DNA of 64,000 nt, taken from the NCBI RefSeq assembly GCF_900102875.1, contig NZ_FNGH01000011.1, positions 1-64,000 of the forward strand, given 5' to 3'. The position numbers and the translations under genes were made by a program. Source of the DNA: Franzmannia pantelleriensis (GTDB lineage: Bacteria > Pseudomonadota > Gammaproteobacteria > Pseudomonadales > Halomonadaceae). The first letter of the stretch is position 1; every line of letters starts with the position of its first letter. A model generated the notes under the pieces. The model made no database searches. It saw only the letters and a list, made by a program, of their open reading frames with translations, and had not been told where the DNA came from. This document shows, in pieces, positions 1 to 10,111 of this stretch.

Positions 1-1124
<1,124 letters not shown>

Positions 1125-1240
1125 TCACAGTCTAGGTGAGCTTCGGAGGGGGGATTGTGCGGCAGCGGAATAACTGCGTTGCCGAGGGGCAATATTGCTG
1201 ACTGGCAATAGTGGTGGGGGATCAGCCGTGCTGGCCAGGC

Positions 1241-3688
1241 TCAGTCGGCCGGGCGGTGATACCACCAGCGTCGCGGCAGGCGGCCCGCGCGCAAGGCCTC
1301 GGCTGTCCCGAGCAGGTCCTCGGGGAGCACGTCGGCAAGGCGCTGTGCTGCTTGCTGCCAGGGGCTGCCGAGGTGCCGTGGCAGCACCGATTTGCCCGCC
1401 GGGGGCGGTGCTTGGCGCAGCGTCTGCCATACCTGCTCGAGGGCGGCCGGGTAGGTCTCGGGTGGGCCATGGCGGGCCAGCAGTCCGCGGCGCTGGACGT
1501 CCAGCGCCGCAACCGAGATATTCGCCAGCGGTACCGCCTCGGCGCTAATGAAGGCGTCGATGGCGGCGCGCAGCGTGTCGCTATCGGCATGTGGCGACTG
1601 CACCACATAGCCGAGTCGCGGCCAGCCCGCCGCCTCGCGGTAGCGCACCGCGGCGGCGTAGCCAAGCCCCTGGCGCTGGCGCAGTGCCTGCTGGAAGGCG
1701 GCATCATGGCACTGACCGAGCAGGCGCAGTAGCCAGCGGCTGCGCGAGCTGGCATCCATGCCCATCACCTCGAGCATCACCGCGTGATCGCTGGCCTGGG
1801 GAGCGAGCCAGATCGTGTCGCTCGGTTCGGCGGGCGGCTTCGGCGTGCCCGGCAGTGCCGGGCACCGCGCCAGCAGGTCGCCGGGGCTGGCGGCGTCACT
1901 GGCCCAGCACAAGGGCGCGAACGCCGTGTGGTCGTTGGCCGGCGATGGGGCGCTTTCCAGCCGGCCGAGCAGTCGCTGAGCAATCAGCCCGACGGTGGGT
2001 GAGTCGGCGGCATGGTCACGCTCGTCAGCCGGCCAGGCGGCCAGGGCCTGCTCGGCCAGGCCGCGCACCTGGGCCGGCGTGCCGCTGGCGATCAGCCAGT
2101 CGCCGAGGCGGTCGCCGCCGAGCTGCAGCCTTGCGCCCTGTGCCCTGGCCGCCTGCCCCAGGGCCAGGCAGCGCCGACGCCAGTGGGTCAGTCGGGGGGA
2201 GGAGTCGGGCGCTGGCCAGCTCAGGGCGCAGTGGCTGATGGCTTGGGCCTCGCGTTCGGCCACTGGCCAGGGCGGCCGACCGAGCCAGTATGCGCCGCTG
2301 GGCGTGCCGGCTGGCGCTACGTCGAGTCGCGGTGCCTGGCGCGGCGCTGGGGCGAACGCTGGGCTGGCCGCTGGCAGCACGAGGCGCGCGACCCGTGTGG
2401 CGGTCTCCTCGAGGAGGCGCCAGTCGGATGCCTGCCGTGCTACCGCCGGCCGCTGCCACAGCAGCCGGCACTGATCCGGCGCCAGCCAGGCGGCCAGGGC
2501 TGCCTGGCCGTCACTTCGCACCGAGGCCGGTGGCTTGGCGGCCTGCCCGGCGAGGCGCCGGGCTTGGCGTCGCGGCCACTGGTCGAGTGCTGCGGTGCTG
2601 TTAGCGGCAAGGCAAGTGGTGGGAGAAAGGGGATCCCGCAGGGCTGCGTTCAGAGCCGGGTAGAGGCAAGCCAGCAATTCGCTCAGTGGCGGAGGAGGAG
2701 AGGCGAAATCCAGACGTAGCGACAGCGCCGGGCCACTGCCGGCCGGCTCGCTGGTGACCTGCATATCCCGCAGCGTTGCTGCCTGGCCAAGGGTCTCGGC
2801 CAGGGCGCCGTCGGCGAGGCGTGCTGCCACGCCGTCGAGGTAGGCCCGGTAGGCGTTGGCCAGGTCGGCAGGCAGCGGCCATAGCAGCTCTAGGCAGTGG
2901 TGCGAGTGGTCCGCCTCTGCGGCTGGGACGGGCAGCTGCCAGGCCATGCCGCCCGGTTCGGCCCAGCGCCACTCGCGTGCTGGTGTCGGGGGTGGAGCGC
3001 CATGGTCGAGCGTGGCGGCATGCTGCGCCAGCAGCGCGAGCTGCTCCTCGAGTGGCTGAGGGCCGAGCATCGCCAGTGCCATGCGCCGGGGGCGGTAGTG
3101 GCGATGCAGCGCGCGCAGCTCGGCGGCCAGGCCTTCGCCGCTTCCGGCCAGGCTGGCAGCGTGGCCGGCGTGGCAGCGCCGGGCGCTATGTCCCGGTCGG
3201 CACAGCTCGCCGAGTGCCGCCAGCCGGTGCAGCTCGGGGTCGGCTAGCCGGGCGTGAAACTCGGCGTCGAGTACCGCCACTTCGCGCTCGACCAGCGCCG
3301 GATCGAAGCAGGGCCTGGCCAGTAGCTCGCAGAGGTGCGCAAGGCCCGCCCCGGCAGCAGCAGGCGGCAGCTGCAGGTGCACGTCGGTGGCGATGTCGCC
3401 GGTATAGGCGTTGTAGCGGCCGCCCTGCTCGCCGACCCAGCGGCTCAGGGCATCGGGCTCGGGGCAGCGCTGGCTGCCGAGGAACAGGCTGTGTTCGAGC
3501 AGGTGAGCGAGGCCGGGACGCGTCGCGGGCTCGTCGAGATAGCCGAGATCGACGGCGCCGACCAGGCGGGCAAGGTGGGCGCTGGGCACCTCGGCGGCGA
3601 TCAGCCACAGGCCGCTGGCGTGCCGCTGTACGCGGCACCGGCTACCCACTGGCAGGCCCTGGCTCAGGTCGCTGTCATTCTGTCGCAT
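1241..3688 (-). CDS. pqqF: PqqF, M16-family zinc peptidase of PQQ biosynthesis
   Basis: Putative peptidase of 815 residues that helps process the PqqA peptide after crosslinking. The inverted zinc motif HLLEH is at residues 62-66. A glutamate falls at residue 143, exactly the 76-residue spacing expected for M16 enzymes. The C-terminal half is divergent, as is usual for PqqF. I chose the ATG at 3688 because GAGG lies 8 bases upstream; the open frame extends 16 codons further but runs into pqqE. It begins 13 bases after the pqqE stop and is the last gene of the pqq run. Assignment rests on the motif plus the operon position. Confidence 0.88.
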   Translation of the reverse strand: MRQNDSDLSQGLPVGSRCRVQRHASGLWLIAAEVPSAHLARLVGAVDLGYLDEPATRPGLAHLLEHSLFLGSQRCPEPDALSRWVGEQGGRYNAYTGDIATDVHLQLPPAAAGAGLAHLCELLARPCFDPALVEREVAVLDAEFHARLADPELHRLAALGELCRPGHSARRCHAGHAASLAGSGEGLAAELRALHRHYRPRRMALAMLGPQPLEEQLALLAQHAATLDHGAPPPTPAREWRWAEPGGMAWQLPVPAAEADHSHHCLELLWPLPADLANAYRAYLDGVAARLADGALAETLGQAATLRDMQVTSEPAGSGPALSLRLDFASPPPPLSELLACLYPALNAALRDPLSPTTCLAANSTAALDQWPRRQARRLAGQAAKPPASVRSDGQAALAAWLAPDQCRLLWQRPAVARQASDWRLLEETATRVARLVLPAASPAFAPAPRQAPRLDVAPAGTPSGAYWLGRPPWPVAEREAQAISHCALSWPAPDSSPRLTHWRRRCLALGQAARAQGARLQLGGDRLGDWLIASGTPAQVRGLAEQALAAWPADERDHAADSPTVGLIAQRLLGRLESAPSPANDHTAFAPLCWASDAASPGDLLARCPALPGTPKPPAEPSDTIWLAPQASDHAVMLEVMGMDASSRSRWLLRLLGQCHDAAFQQALRQRQGLGYAAAVRYREAAGWPRLGYVVQSPHADSDTLRAAIDAFISAEAVPLANISVAALDVQRRGLLARHGPPETYPAALEQVWQTLRQAPPPAGKSVLPRHLGSPWQQAAQRLADVLPEDLLGTAEALRAGRLPRRWWYHRPAD

Positions 3689-3701
3689 GCTGCATCCTCG
3701 C

Positions 3702-4853
3702 CTAGGTGCGACAGAATACCTGCGACTCCCGTGCATTGCGCAGCGTCAGCGCCTGCGCCGAGCGGCTGTCGTCGGCGGCCTCGCGGCGCGCCGCTTCGAT
3801 CAGGTGGTGGTCCGGCGACAGGTCGCAGACCGGATCGGTGGCCGCCGGATCGCCGGTCAGCATATAGGCCTGGCAGCGGCAGCCGCCGACGTCCTTGTGG
3901 CGCTCGTCGCAGCTGCGGCAGGGCTCCTGCATCCAGTCGTCGCCGCGATAGCGGTTGAAGGCGGCGCTGTCGTACCAGATCTCCTGCAGCGGGTGTTCGC
4001 GGGCGTTGGGGAAATCCATCGGCAGCATGCGGGCGCTGTGGCAGGGCAGGACCGCACCGTCGGGGGCGACGGTCATGAAGATCGAACCCCAGCCGCCCAT
4101 GCACGCCTTGGGGCGATCGGCGTAGTAGTCGGGCACCACGAACAGTAGGCGCATGTCGCGGTCGCGCTCGGCGAGGCGCTGCCGCCAGCGGTTAGTGGTG
4201 GCCTCGGCGGCCTCGAGCTGGGCCTGGCTCGGCAGCAGCCCGGCGCGGTTGAGGTGAGCCCAGCCGTAGAGCTGGCAGTTGGCGAGCTCCACGGCGTCGG
4301 CGCCCAGGTCGTCGCACAGTGCGATGATGGTGTCGAGTTGGTCGATGTTGTGGCGGTGCAGCACCACGTTGAGCACCATCGGATAGCCGGCCTCCTTGAC
4401 CGCTCGGGCCATGGCCAGCTTCTTGGCGTGGGCCTTGGCCGAGCCGGCCACTGCGGCGGCGACGTCGGGATCGGAGGCCTGCAGGCTGATCTGGATATGG
4501 TCGAGGCCGGCGTCGCGCAGGGCGTGGATGCGCGCCTCGTCGAGCCCCAGCGCCGAGGTGATCAGGTTGGTATAGAAGCCCAGCCGCCGCGCTTCGGCGA
4601 CCAGCGTTTCGAGGTCTTTGCGCACCAGCGGCTCGCCGCCGGAGAAGCCCAGCTGCACCGCGCCCATGGCCCTCGCCTGGGTCAGCACGTCGATCCACTC
4701 GTCGGTGGTCAGCTCCTGCTTGACCGCGGCGAAGTCCAGCGGGTTCGAACAGTAGGAGCACTGCAGCGGGCAGCGGTAGGTGAGCTCGGCGAGCAGCCAC
4801 AGCGGTGCGCCGGGGCTACCGTTGGCAGTGGCGGTATCGGTGTGATCAGTCAT
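3702..4853 (-). CDS. pqqE: PqqE, radical SAM PqqA-crosslinking enzyme
   Basis: A 383-residue radical SAM protein that forms the Glu-Tyr carbon-carbon bond in PqqA. The CxxxCxxC cluster motif is C28, C32 and C35 (RCPLQCSYC), followed by the SAM-binding GGEP. The C-terminal SPASM part is Cys-rich ([26 protein letters not shown]). The ATG at 4853 overlaps the pqqD stop by 8 bases, so it is translationally coupled. A longer in-frame start would lie inside pqqD and is unlikely. Full length for the family. Confidence 0.96.
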   Translation of the reverse strand: MTDHTDTATANGSPGAPLWLLAELTYRCPLQCSYCSNPLDFAAVKQELTTDEWIDVLTQARAMGAVQLGFSGGEPLVRKDLETLVAEARRLGFYTNLITSALGLDEARIHALRDAGLDHIQISLQASDPDVAAAVAGSAKAHAKKLAMARAVKEAGYPMVLNVVLHRHNIDQLDTIIALCDDLGADAVELANCQLYGWAHLNRAGLLPSQAQLEAAEATTNRWRQRLAERDRDMRLLFVVPDYYADRPKACMGGWGSIFMTVAPDGAVLPCHSARMLPMDFPNAREHPLQEIWYDSAAFNRYRGDDWMQEPCRSCDERHKDVGGCRCQAYMLTGDPAATDPVCDLSPDHHLIEAARREAADDSRSAQALTLRNARESQVFCRT

Positions 4854-5133
4854 GCTGGATCCAGCCCTGTTGCTGGGCGTCGACGAGAAAGGCGTGTACG
4901 TCCTCGGCGATCGCCCCATCGGGAGCCTCGGGGAACTGCGCCTGCAGCCGCTCGATCAGCGTGGCGACATCGCGTTGGCCATCGAGCTGGCCGAGAATTG
5001 CGCCGGCGCTGTCGTTGAGTTTGACCATGCCCTCGGGGTAAAGCAGCACGTGGCGCTGCTGGGCCTCTTCCCACTGTAGTCGCCAGCCGGGGCGCAGGCG
5101 ATAGACGAGCGTGTCGATGCCGGTCTGATTCAT
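4846..5133 (-). CDS. pqqD: PqqD, PqqA-binding chaperone
   Basis: A 95-residue peptide chaperone that binds PqqA and presents it to PqqE. It starts [17 protein letters not shown] and contains the conserved [11 protein letters not shown] stretch and a DSAGAIL turn, typical of PqqD. The start overlaps the pqqC stop in an ATGA, and its own stop overlaps pqqE. The same frame stays open upstream into pqqC, so a naive ORF call would fuse it to unrelated sequence; the true start is the ATG at 5133. It is a separate gene here, not fused to pqqC or pqqE as in some bacteria. Confidence 0.95.
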   Translation of the reverse strand: MNQTGIDTLVYRLRPGWRLQWEEAQQRHVLLYPEGMVKLNDSAGAILGQLDGQRDVATLIERLQAQFPEAPDGAIAEDVHAFLVDAQQQGWIQHD

Positions 5134-5909
5134 GACAGCCCCCGATGATAGACGCGCTGGTCGGTGACGGTGTGGTAGGGCGGCCGCTCGAGCTGATAGG
5201 CCAGGGTCATGGCGTCGAGCATGCTCCACAGCACGTCGAGCTTGAACTGCAGGATCTCCAGCGCGCGCTCTTGTGCAGCGCGGGTGGTGCATACGGCGAG
5301 TGCCACCTCGAGACCGTGGTCGACATCGCGGCGGGCTTCCTTGAGGCGCTTGCGGAAGTAGCCGTAGCCGGCCTCGTCGATCCACGGGTAGTGGGTCGGC
5401 CAGGTATCCAGGCGGCTCTTGTGGGCCTCGGGCGCGAACAGCTCGGTGAGCGACGAGATCGCCGCTTCGCGCCAGTCGGCGCGGCGCACGAAGTTGAGGT
5501 AAGCGTCCACCGCGAAGCGCACCCCGGGCAGCACGTGCTCCTGGGACCATAGCTCATCCCGCGACAGGCCGACCGCCTCGCCGAGGGTCAGCCAGGCCTC
5601 GATACCGCCGCCGTCGTCATCGTGGCCGTCGTGATCTAGCAGACGCTGGATCCAGCGGCGCCGGGTCGCGGCGTCCGGGCAGTTGGCCAGCAGCGCGGCG
5701 TCCTTCTGGGGAATATTGATCTGATAGTAGAAGCGGTTAGCCACCCAGCCGCGCAGCTGTTCGGGCGTGGCGCGGCCCGCCGCCATATCGACCTGGTAGG
5801 GGTGATGGATATGGTAGTAGTCGCCCTTGGCCAGCAGCGCCTGACGAAAGGCGTCGGGGCTCATGGCCTCAACTGACGTGTCGCTTAGCGGCGATGCGAT
5901 GGCGGTCAT
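5130..5909 (-). CDS. pqqC: PqqC, pyrroloquinoline-quinone synthase
   Basis: Cofactorless oxidase of 259 residues that catalyses the final ring closure and oxidation to PQQ. Recognised by its TenA/PqqC-like all-helical pattern: YYHIHHPYQ near residue 32, the [14 protein letters not shown] segment, [15 protein letters not shown] and [13 protein letters not shown], all highly conserved in PqqC. Length matches the family (about 250). It follows pqqB after a 60-base gap and is coupled to pqqD by a 4-base overlap. Confidence 0.97.
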   Translation of the reverse strand: MTAIASPLSDTSVEAMSPDAFRQALLAKGDYYHIHHPYQVDMAAGRATPEQLRGWVANRFYYQINIPQKDAALLANCPDAATRRRWIQRLLDHDGHDDDGGGIEAWLTLGEAVGLSRDELWSQEHVLPGVRFAVDAYLNFVRRADWREAAISSLTELFAPEAHKSRLDTWPTHYPWIDEAGYGYFRKRLKEARRDVDHGLEVALAVCTTRAAQERALEILQFKLDVLWSMLDAMTLAYQLERPPYHTVTDQRVYHRGLS

Positions 5910-5969
5910 AGACGGCTCCCTGGCATGATCAACAGCGTTGTTATTGTGACGCGGCTCGCGGGCGTGGGT

Positions 5970-6899
5970 TCACACCTCCAGGCGCATGCCGTCGAAGGCG
6001 ACCTCGATGCCCTGTGCGGTAAGAGCAGCGCGCTGCTCGGAGCGCTCATCGAGAATCGGGTTGGTGTTGTTGATATGGATCAGCACGCGCCGGGTGGTCT
6101 CGGGCAGGGCATCGAGCTCGCCGAGCAGGCCATGCTCGCCGGACAGTGCCAGATGGCCCATGTCGCGGCCGGTGGCGCGGCCGACCCCGGCTTGGATCAG
6201 CTCATCGTCCTGCCACAGGGTGCCGTCGACCATGATGCAGTCGGCGTGCTGCAGGTAGCCGCGGGTGCGTTCGTCGAGTTCGCCGAGCCCAGGGGCGTAG
6301 AACAGCCGCGTGCCGCGGGTGGTGTCTTCGACCATCAGGCCAATATTGTCGCCCGGCGTGGGTGCGCCGCGACGCGGCGAATAGGGCGGCGCGTTGCTGG
6401 TCAGGGCCACGGCGGTAAAGGTCAGCCCCGGGCAGGCCGGCACCTTGAACTCGGCCTCCCAGTGGCCGTCGTCGATGCCGATGCGCTGCCACGCGAGCCC
6501 GCCCTGCCAGTGCTCCAGCATGCGAAATAGCGGGAAGCCGGTGCTCAGGTCCTGATGCACATTGGGCGTGCACCATACCTCGAACGGGCAGCCCTCACGC
6601 AGCGATAGCAGGCCGGTGGCGTGGTCGATCTGGGCATCCATCAGCACCACCCCGGAGATGCCGCTGTCGCGCGGGATACGCTTGGGGTGCAGCTCGGGGT
6701 TAGCGGCCAGCTGGGCACGAATGTCGGGGGAGGCATTGCACAGCAGCCAGTGCTCTCCATCACTGCTGATGGCGATCGATGACTGGGTACGCGGGGTCGC
6801 CTTGATGCTGCCATCGCGTACGCCGCGGCACATCCGGCAGTTGCAGTTCCACTGCGGAAAGCCGCCGCCTGCCGCCGCCCCGAGTACCAGTATCTGCAT
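5970..6899 (-). CDS. pqqB: PqqB, metallo-beta-lactamase-fold PQQ biosynthesis enzyme
   Basis: A 309-residue protein of the metallo-beta-lactamase fold, proposed to hydroxylate the tyrosine of the crosslinked PqqA intermediate. The N-terminus [19 protein letters not shown] with the CNCRMCRG zinc-type cysteines is diagnostic. Other family signatures are [16 protein letters not shown] and [20 protein letters not shown] directly precedes the ATG at 6899, which is why I prefer it to the start 14 codons upstream. It is separated from pqqA by an intergenic hairpin, so it is probably expressed at a lower level than pqqA. Confidence 0.96.
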   Translation of the reverse strand: MQILVLGAAAGGGFPQWNCNCRMCRGVRDGSIKATPRTQSSIAISSDGEHWLLCNASPDIRAQLAANPELHPKRIPRDSGISGVVLMDAQIDHATGLLSLREGCPFEVWCTPNVHQDLSTGFPLFRMLEHWQGGLAWQRIGIDDGHWEAEFKVPACPGLTFTAVALTSNAPPYSPRRGAPTPGDNIGLMVEDTTRGTRLFYAPGLGELDERTRGYLQHADCIMVDGTLWQDDELIQAGVGRATGRDMGHLALSGEHGLLGELDALPETTRRVLIHINNTNPILDERSEQRAALTAQGIEVAFDGMRLEV

Positions 6900-7011
6900 G
6901 CCGCCTCCTAGCCTATTCCTGCGTGCTTCACCATCATTCAAGCGGTGCGCCGTCGTTATGGTGTTTTATAAGGTAATCATCAAATGTCGCCATTTAATAC
7001 CCACCAAAAGC

Positions 7012-7038
7012 AAGACGCCCCGAAACTCGGAGCGTCTT
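7012..7038 (-). terminator. Hairpin between pqqA and pqqB (attenuator or terminator)
   Basis: Read on the minus strand, AAGACGCTCCGA pairs with TCGGGGCGTCTT around a GTT loop, with one G-T pair, and is followed by GCTTTT. It sits 15 bases after the pqqA stop. The position suggests partial termination that makes more pqqA than downstream mRNA, as expected for a peptide substrate consumed one per PQQ. Confidence 0.8.
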
Positions 7039-7053
7039 ACCAGTAGGCCGTGA

Positions 7054-7125
7054 TCAGCGGTTGGCGATGTAGAGCGTGACTTCGAAGCCTAGGCGCAGAT
7101 CCTGGTAGGTCGGTTTGGTCCACAT
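7054..7125 (-). CDS. pqqA: PqqA, PQQ precursor peptide
   Basis: A 23-residue ribosomal peptide whose glutamate and tyrosine side chains become PQQ. Read on the minus strand it begins [19 protein letters not shown], and the core E-V-T-L-Y has Glu15 and Tyr19 in the required E-x3-Y spacing. AGGAG lies upstream with normal spacing. It is too short for ordinary ORF scans. It is first in the pqqABCDEF run and diverges from the xoxF-type gene across a 387-base intergenic region. Confidence 0.97.
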   Translation of the reverse strand: MWTKPTYQDLRLGFEVTLYIANR

Positions 7126-7512
7126 AGGAACACTCCTGTCGACAGTGGGTTGGCACTTCCAATGACCAGTAAAGCACGTCATGGGTTCCGCGCCTTGCTA
7201 CCTAAGTCGCATATGGCGTCATCGGGGCCGGCTAGCGAATGCGCCACATGGTGTGCTATCCCGGTATTGCTTATAAAGCATGGCATTACGGCGATTTTCC
7301 GGTGAGGCGGGATACTTTTCTTCGATTATGCCGCCACAGCAAAAGTCTTTTGACCATTTTGGGAGACGAAAACCCACCCGGTAGCACCGGTGCAAGGCCG
7401 GTTCTTGTGCTAGACCTTCAATGTGCTGTTAGGAAAACCATAACAATGAAAGATGCATCCGTGGCCCAGTCCCGGGCGAGGGGATGCACCTTCAGTGCTA
7501 GGAGACAACGCC
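7126..7512. promoter_or_regulatory. Divergent control region between pqqA and the xoxF-type gene
   Basis: 387 bases without a convincing gene. It must carry the promoters for the pqq run (leftward) and the dehydrogenase run (rightward). It is more AT-rich than the flanking genes around 7250-7340. I could not assign -35/-10 boxes with confidence. A leader hairpin at 7454-7488 and the ribosome-binding site AGGAGA at 7499-7504 precede the dehydrogenase ATG. An open frame across this region lacks family features and is treated as chance. Confidence 0.6.
7454..7488 (+). other. Leader hairpin upstream of the xoxF-type gene
   Basis: TGCATCC at 7454-7460 pairs with GGATGCA at 7482-7488, and within the loop GCCC can pair with GGGC. 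It ends 11 bases before the AGGAGA ribosome-binding site. It could affect mRNA stability or translation; no U-run follows, so it is not a normal terminator. Confidence 0.4.
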
Positions 7513-9345
7513 ATGCATCTCAAGACGAGCTGCGCACTCGCAGCTGCGGGGCTTCTGGCTGTTACAGCGGCGACTACCCACGCCAATGACAGCCTGATGG
7601 AACTACTCGAAAATGATGACCTATGGGCCACCCAACTCGGTAACTACCACGGCCACCGCTACAGCAAACTCAGCGATATCAACCGCGACAACGTCAGCAA
7701 CCTGCGACCTGCCTGGCAGTTCTCAACCGGCGTGCTGCGCGGCCATGAAGGCGGGCCGCTATACGTTGGCGACGGGCGGCTCTACATCCACACGCCTTTC
7801 CCCAATAAGGTATTTGCGCTCGATCTGGAACAGGACGGCCGGCTGGTCTGGTCTTATGAGCCGGATCAGGATTCACGCGTCATTCCGGTAATGTGCTGCG
7901 ATACCGTCAACCGCGGCGTGGCCTACGCCGACGGCAAGATCTTCCTCAACCAGGCCGACAACACCGTGGTGGCGCTCAACGCTGAAGATGGCGAGGTGCT
8001 GTGGGAAGTCAGTAACGGTGACCATACCCAGGGCGAGACCATGACCATGTCGCCACTGGTGGTGCATGACAAGGTTATCGTCGGGGTCAGCGGCGGCGAG
8101 TACGGCATCCGCGGCCACCTCACCGCCTACGACATCGAGACCGGCGAGATGGCCTGGCGTGGCTACTCCCAAGGGCCTGACTCCGAGGTGCTGATCGACC
8201 CCGAGACCACCCTGATGATGGGCGAGCCGATTGGCGAGGCCGACCTCGGCGTAACCACCTGGCCTGACGGCGAGTGGGAACGCGGCGGCGGTGCGCCCTG
8301 GGGCTGGGTGACCTACGACCCCGAGCTTGATCTGATCTACTACGGCACCGGCAACCCGGGGACCTGGAACCCCGATCAGCGCGCCATCGACGGCGAGCCG
8401 GCGGATAACAAGTGGGGCATCACGGTGTTCGCCCGCGATCCCAGCACCGGCGAGACCAAGTGGGTCTACCAGAAGGTGCCCTTCGATGAGTGGGACTACG
8501 ACGGCGTCAACGAGAACGTGCTGATCGACGTCGAGGTCGACGGCGAGATGCGCAAGGGCCTGTCGATCATCGACCGCACCGGCTTCGGTTTCCTGATGGA
8601 TCGCGAGACCGGCGAACTGATCACCGTCGAGAAATTCGCCCCGGAAACCAACTGGGCCACTCACTATGACATGGAGACCGGGCGTCCGGTCGTTGATGAG
8701 GAGTTCAGCCCCTTCACCCAGGGGGTGAATGTCAACACCACCGATATCTGTCCCACCGCGATGGGCGCCAAGAACATGCAGCCGAGCTCGTTCTCGCCGG
8801 AGACCGGGCTGATCTATGCCGGTATCAACCGCATCTGCATGAACTATGAGCCCTTCGAGACCGACTATGTGGCGGGCCAGCCCTACGTCGGTGCGACCCT
8901 GACCATGATGCCGGCACCGGTGGAGAACGGTGGCATGGAAGGTCGCATGGGCAGCTTCATCGCCTGGGACCCGGTTGCCGGGGAAGTGGTGTGGGAAGTC
9001 GACGAGCGCTTCGCGGTCTGGAGCGGCGCGCTGACCACCGCCGGTAATCTGGCCTTCTACGGGACCCTCGAGGGCTACGTGAAGGCGGTCGACATCGACA
9101 ACGGCGAGGAGCTGTGGCGCTTCAAGACCCCGTCCGGGATCATCGGTAACGTCAACACCTTCCGCCATGAGGGCAAGCAGTATATCGCCGTGCTCTCCGG
9201 GGTTGGTGGCTGGGCCGGTATCGGGCTTGCAGCAGGGCTCGAGGATCCCGAGGAAGGCCTCGGGGCGGTAGGCGTGTTCTCTGCTCTGTCGGACTACACC
9301 GAACTGGGCGGCGTACTGACCGTGTTCGAACTGCCTGACGCCTGA
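7513..9345 (+). CDS. xoxF: XoxF-type PQQ- and lanthanide-dependent alcohol (methanol) dehydrogenase
   Basis: Periplasmic quinoprotein of 610 residues that oxidises methanol or another short alcohol with PQQ and passes electrons to cytochrome c. A signal peptide ends near residue 24 (TTHA-ND). Adjacent cysteines C128-C129 in VMCCDTVNRG form the ring disulfide. Expected metal ligands are E196 (GGEYG), N281 (GTGNPGTW) and the catalytic D328. D330 in DEWDYDGVNE is the extra Asp that marks lanthanide-type enzymes; calcium MxaF has Ala there. The TQLGNYHGHRYSKL and GDHTQGETMT stretches also resemble XoxF. Start chosen at the ATG after AGGAGA; an upstream in-frame start would add non-signal sequence. 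A few extra residues (AIDGEPADNKW) lie between N281 and D328. ExaF-like enzymes share the Asp, so the substrate is inferred. Confidence 0.92.
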   Translation: MHLKTSCALAAAGLLAVTAATTHANDSLMELLENDDLWATQLGNYHGHRYSKLSDINRDNVSNLRPAWQFSTGVLRGHEGGPLYVGDGRLYIHTPFPNKVFALDLEQDGRLVWSYEPDQDSRVIPVMCCDTVNRGVAYADGKIFLNQADNTVVALNAEDGEVLWEVSNGDHTQGETMTMSPLVVHDKVIVGVSGGEYGIRGHLTAYDIETGEMAWRGYSQGPDSEVLIDPETTLMMGEPIGEADLGVTTWPDGEWERGGGAPWGWVTYDPELDLIYYGTGNPGTWNPDQRAIDGEPADNKWGITVFARDPSTGETKWVYQKVPFDEWDYDGVNENVLIDVEVDGEMRKGLSIIDRTGFGFLMDRETGELITVEKFAPETNWATHYDMETGRPVVDEEFSPFTQGVNVNTTDICPTAMGAKNMQPSSFSPETGLIYAGINRICMNYEPFETDYVAGQPYVGATLTMMPAPVENGGMEGRMGSFIAWDPVAGEVVWEVDERFAVWSGALTTAGNLAFYGTLEGYVKAVDIDNGEELWRFKTPSGIIGNVNTFRHEGKQYIAVLSGVGGWAGIGLAAGLEDPEEGLGAVGVFSALSDYTELGGVLTVFELPDA

Positions 9346-9355
9346 ACGGAGTGAT

Positions 9356-9381
9356 TGCCATGGCGCCTCGGCGCCATGGCA
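9356..9381 (+). other. Perfect hairpin downstream of the xoxF-type gene
   Basis: TGCCATGGCGCC, a TC loop, then GGCGCCATGGCA: a 12-bp perfect stem 10 bases after the stop codon. It is followed by GCTCTCCCC rather than a U-run. It may protect the abundant dehydrogenase mRNA or reduce read-through into the cytochrome gene. Confidence 0.6.
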
Positions 9382-9510
9382 GCTCTCCCCTGCAAGGAGC
9401 GGCAAGTCCCTGACAGCAATACAGTGACAATTGGCGCCGGGCACTACCCGGTCAGATAACGAGCGCTGCCGCGACTCTCGCGACAGCGCTCGAACAGTAA
9501 GGGCACGCAC

Positions 9511-10056
9511 ATGATGAGAGTCTTCACGTCACGCCAGACGTCCCGTTTTGCCACACCCTCGCTGGTCGCCGCCCTGATGGCAGCCGGCCTGAGCATATCC
9601 ACGTTGGCCCTGGCCGGCGGTGACAACGATAAAGAGAACGGTGACACCGTCGATACCAGCGCCGCCGGGGAGTATCTGGTCGAGGACGGTAAGGTCGACC
9701 CCGACACCTACGACGGTTATATCGCCTATACCCGCTCCTGTCAGGCTTGCCACGGGCCCGATGGGCTGGGTTCCTCCTTTGCACCCAATCTGGTGCGTGC
9801 TTCGGAGCGGCGTGATTTCGCCGAGTTTGCGCGGACCATTGCCGGTGGCCGTGAAGTGCAGCCGGGTCAAGTCATGCCGGCGTTTGCCGACGATCCTTAC
9901 GTGCTGGGCAATCTCGAGAACATCTACAGCTATATGCGTGGCCGTGCGGCGGGCGACATCGGCCGCGGGAGGCCGCAGATCATCGAGCGCCTGGAAGAGC
10001 AGGTCAGCGATGAGACGCTGGAGGCCGAAGAAGAACGCGAAGACGAGGAATCTTGA
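9511..10056 (+). CDS. xoxG: Periplasmic c-type cytochrome, XoxG-like electron acceptor
   Basis: A 181-residue secreted monohaem cytochrome c, the likely electron acceptor of the upstream dehydrogenase. A signal peptide ends near residue 35 (LALAG). The haem site CQACH is C77, C80 and H81, and the probable axial Met is in GQVMPAF. The GGREVQPGQVMPAF and LENIYSYMRGRA segments resemble the cytochromes that accompany xoxF. The C-terminus is a strongly acidic tail of about 20 residues. Two adjacent ATGs (9511, 9514) are possible starts. It lies 165 bases after xoxF behind a hairpin. Confidence 0.88.
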   Translation: MMRVFTSRQTSRFATPSLVAALMAAGLSISTLALAGGDNDKENGDTVDTSAAGEYLVEDGKVDPDTYDGYIAYTRSCQACHGPDGLGSSFAPNLVRASERRDFAEFARTIAGGREVQPGQVMPAFADDPYVLGNLENIYSYMRGRAAGDIGRGRPQIIERLEEQVSDETLEAEEEREDEES

Positions 10057-10111
10057 CGCGGCGGGCGCTGAGACCGCCATCCCACCTGCACCCTGGCAAG
10101 CGGAGAGCGTC

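Noticed and set aside
1195-3705. Long open frames on the plus strand across pqqF
   Set aside because: They are antisense shadows of GC-rich coding sequence, without domains or proper starts; the M16 motif of pqqF fixes the true frame.
7239-7589. Plus-strand ORF over the pqqA-xoxF gap
   Set aside because: It runs into the xoxF signal peptide in another frame and shows no domain; the region is better read as control DNA.
7873-9510. 545-codon antisense ORF opposite xoxF
   Set aside because: A mirror frame of the quinoprotein gene rich in His, Gly and Val; no starts, motifs or neighbours support it.
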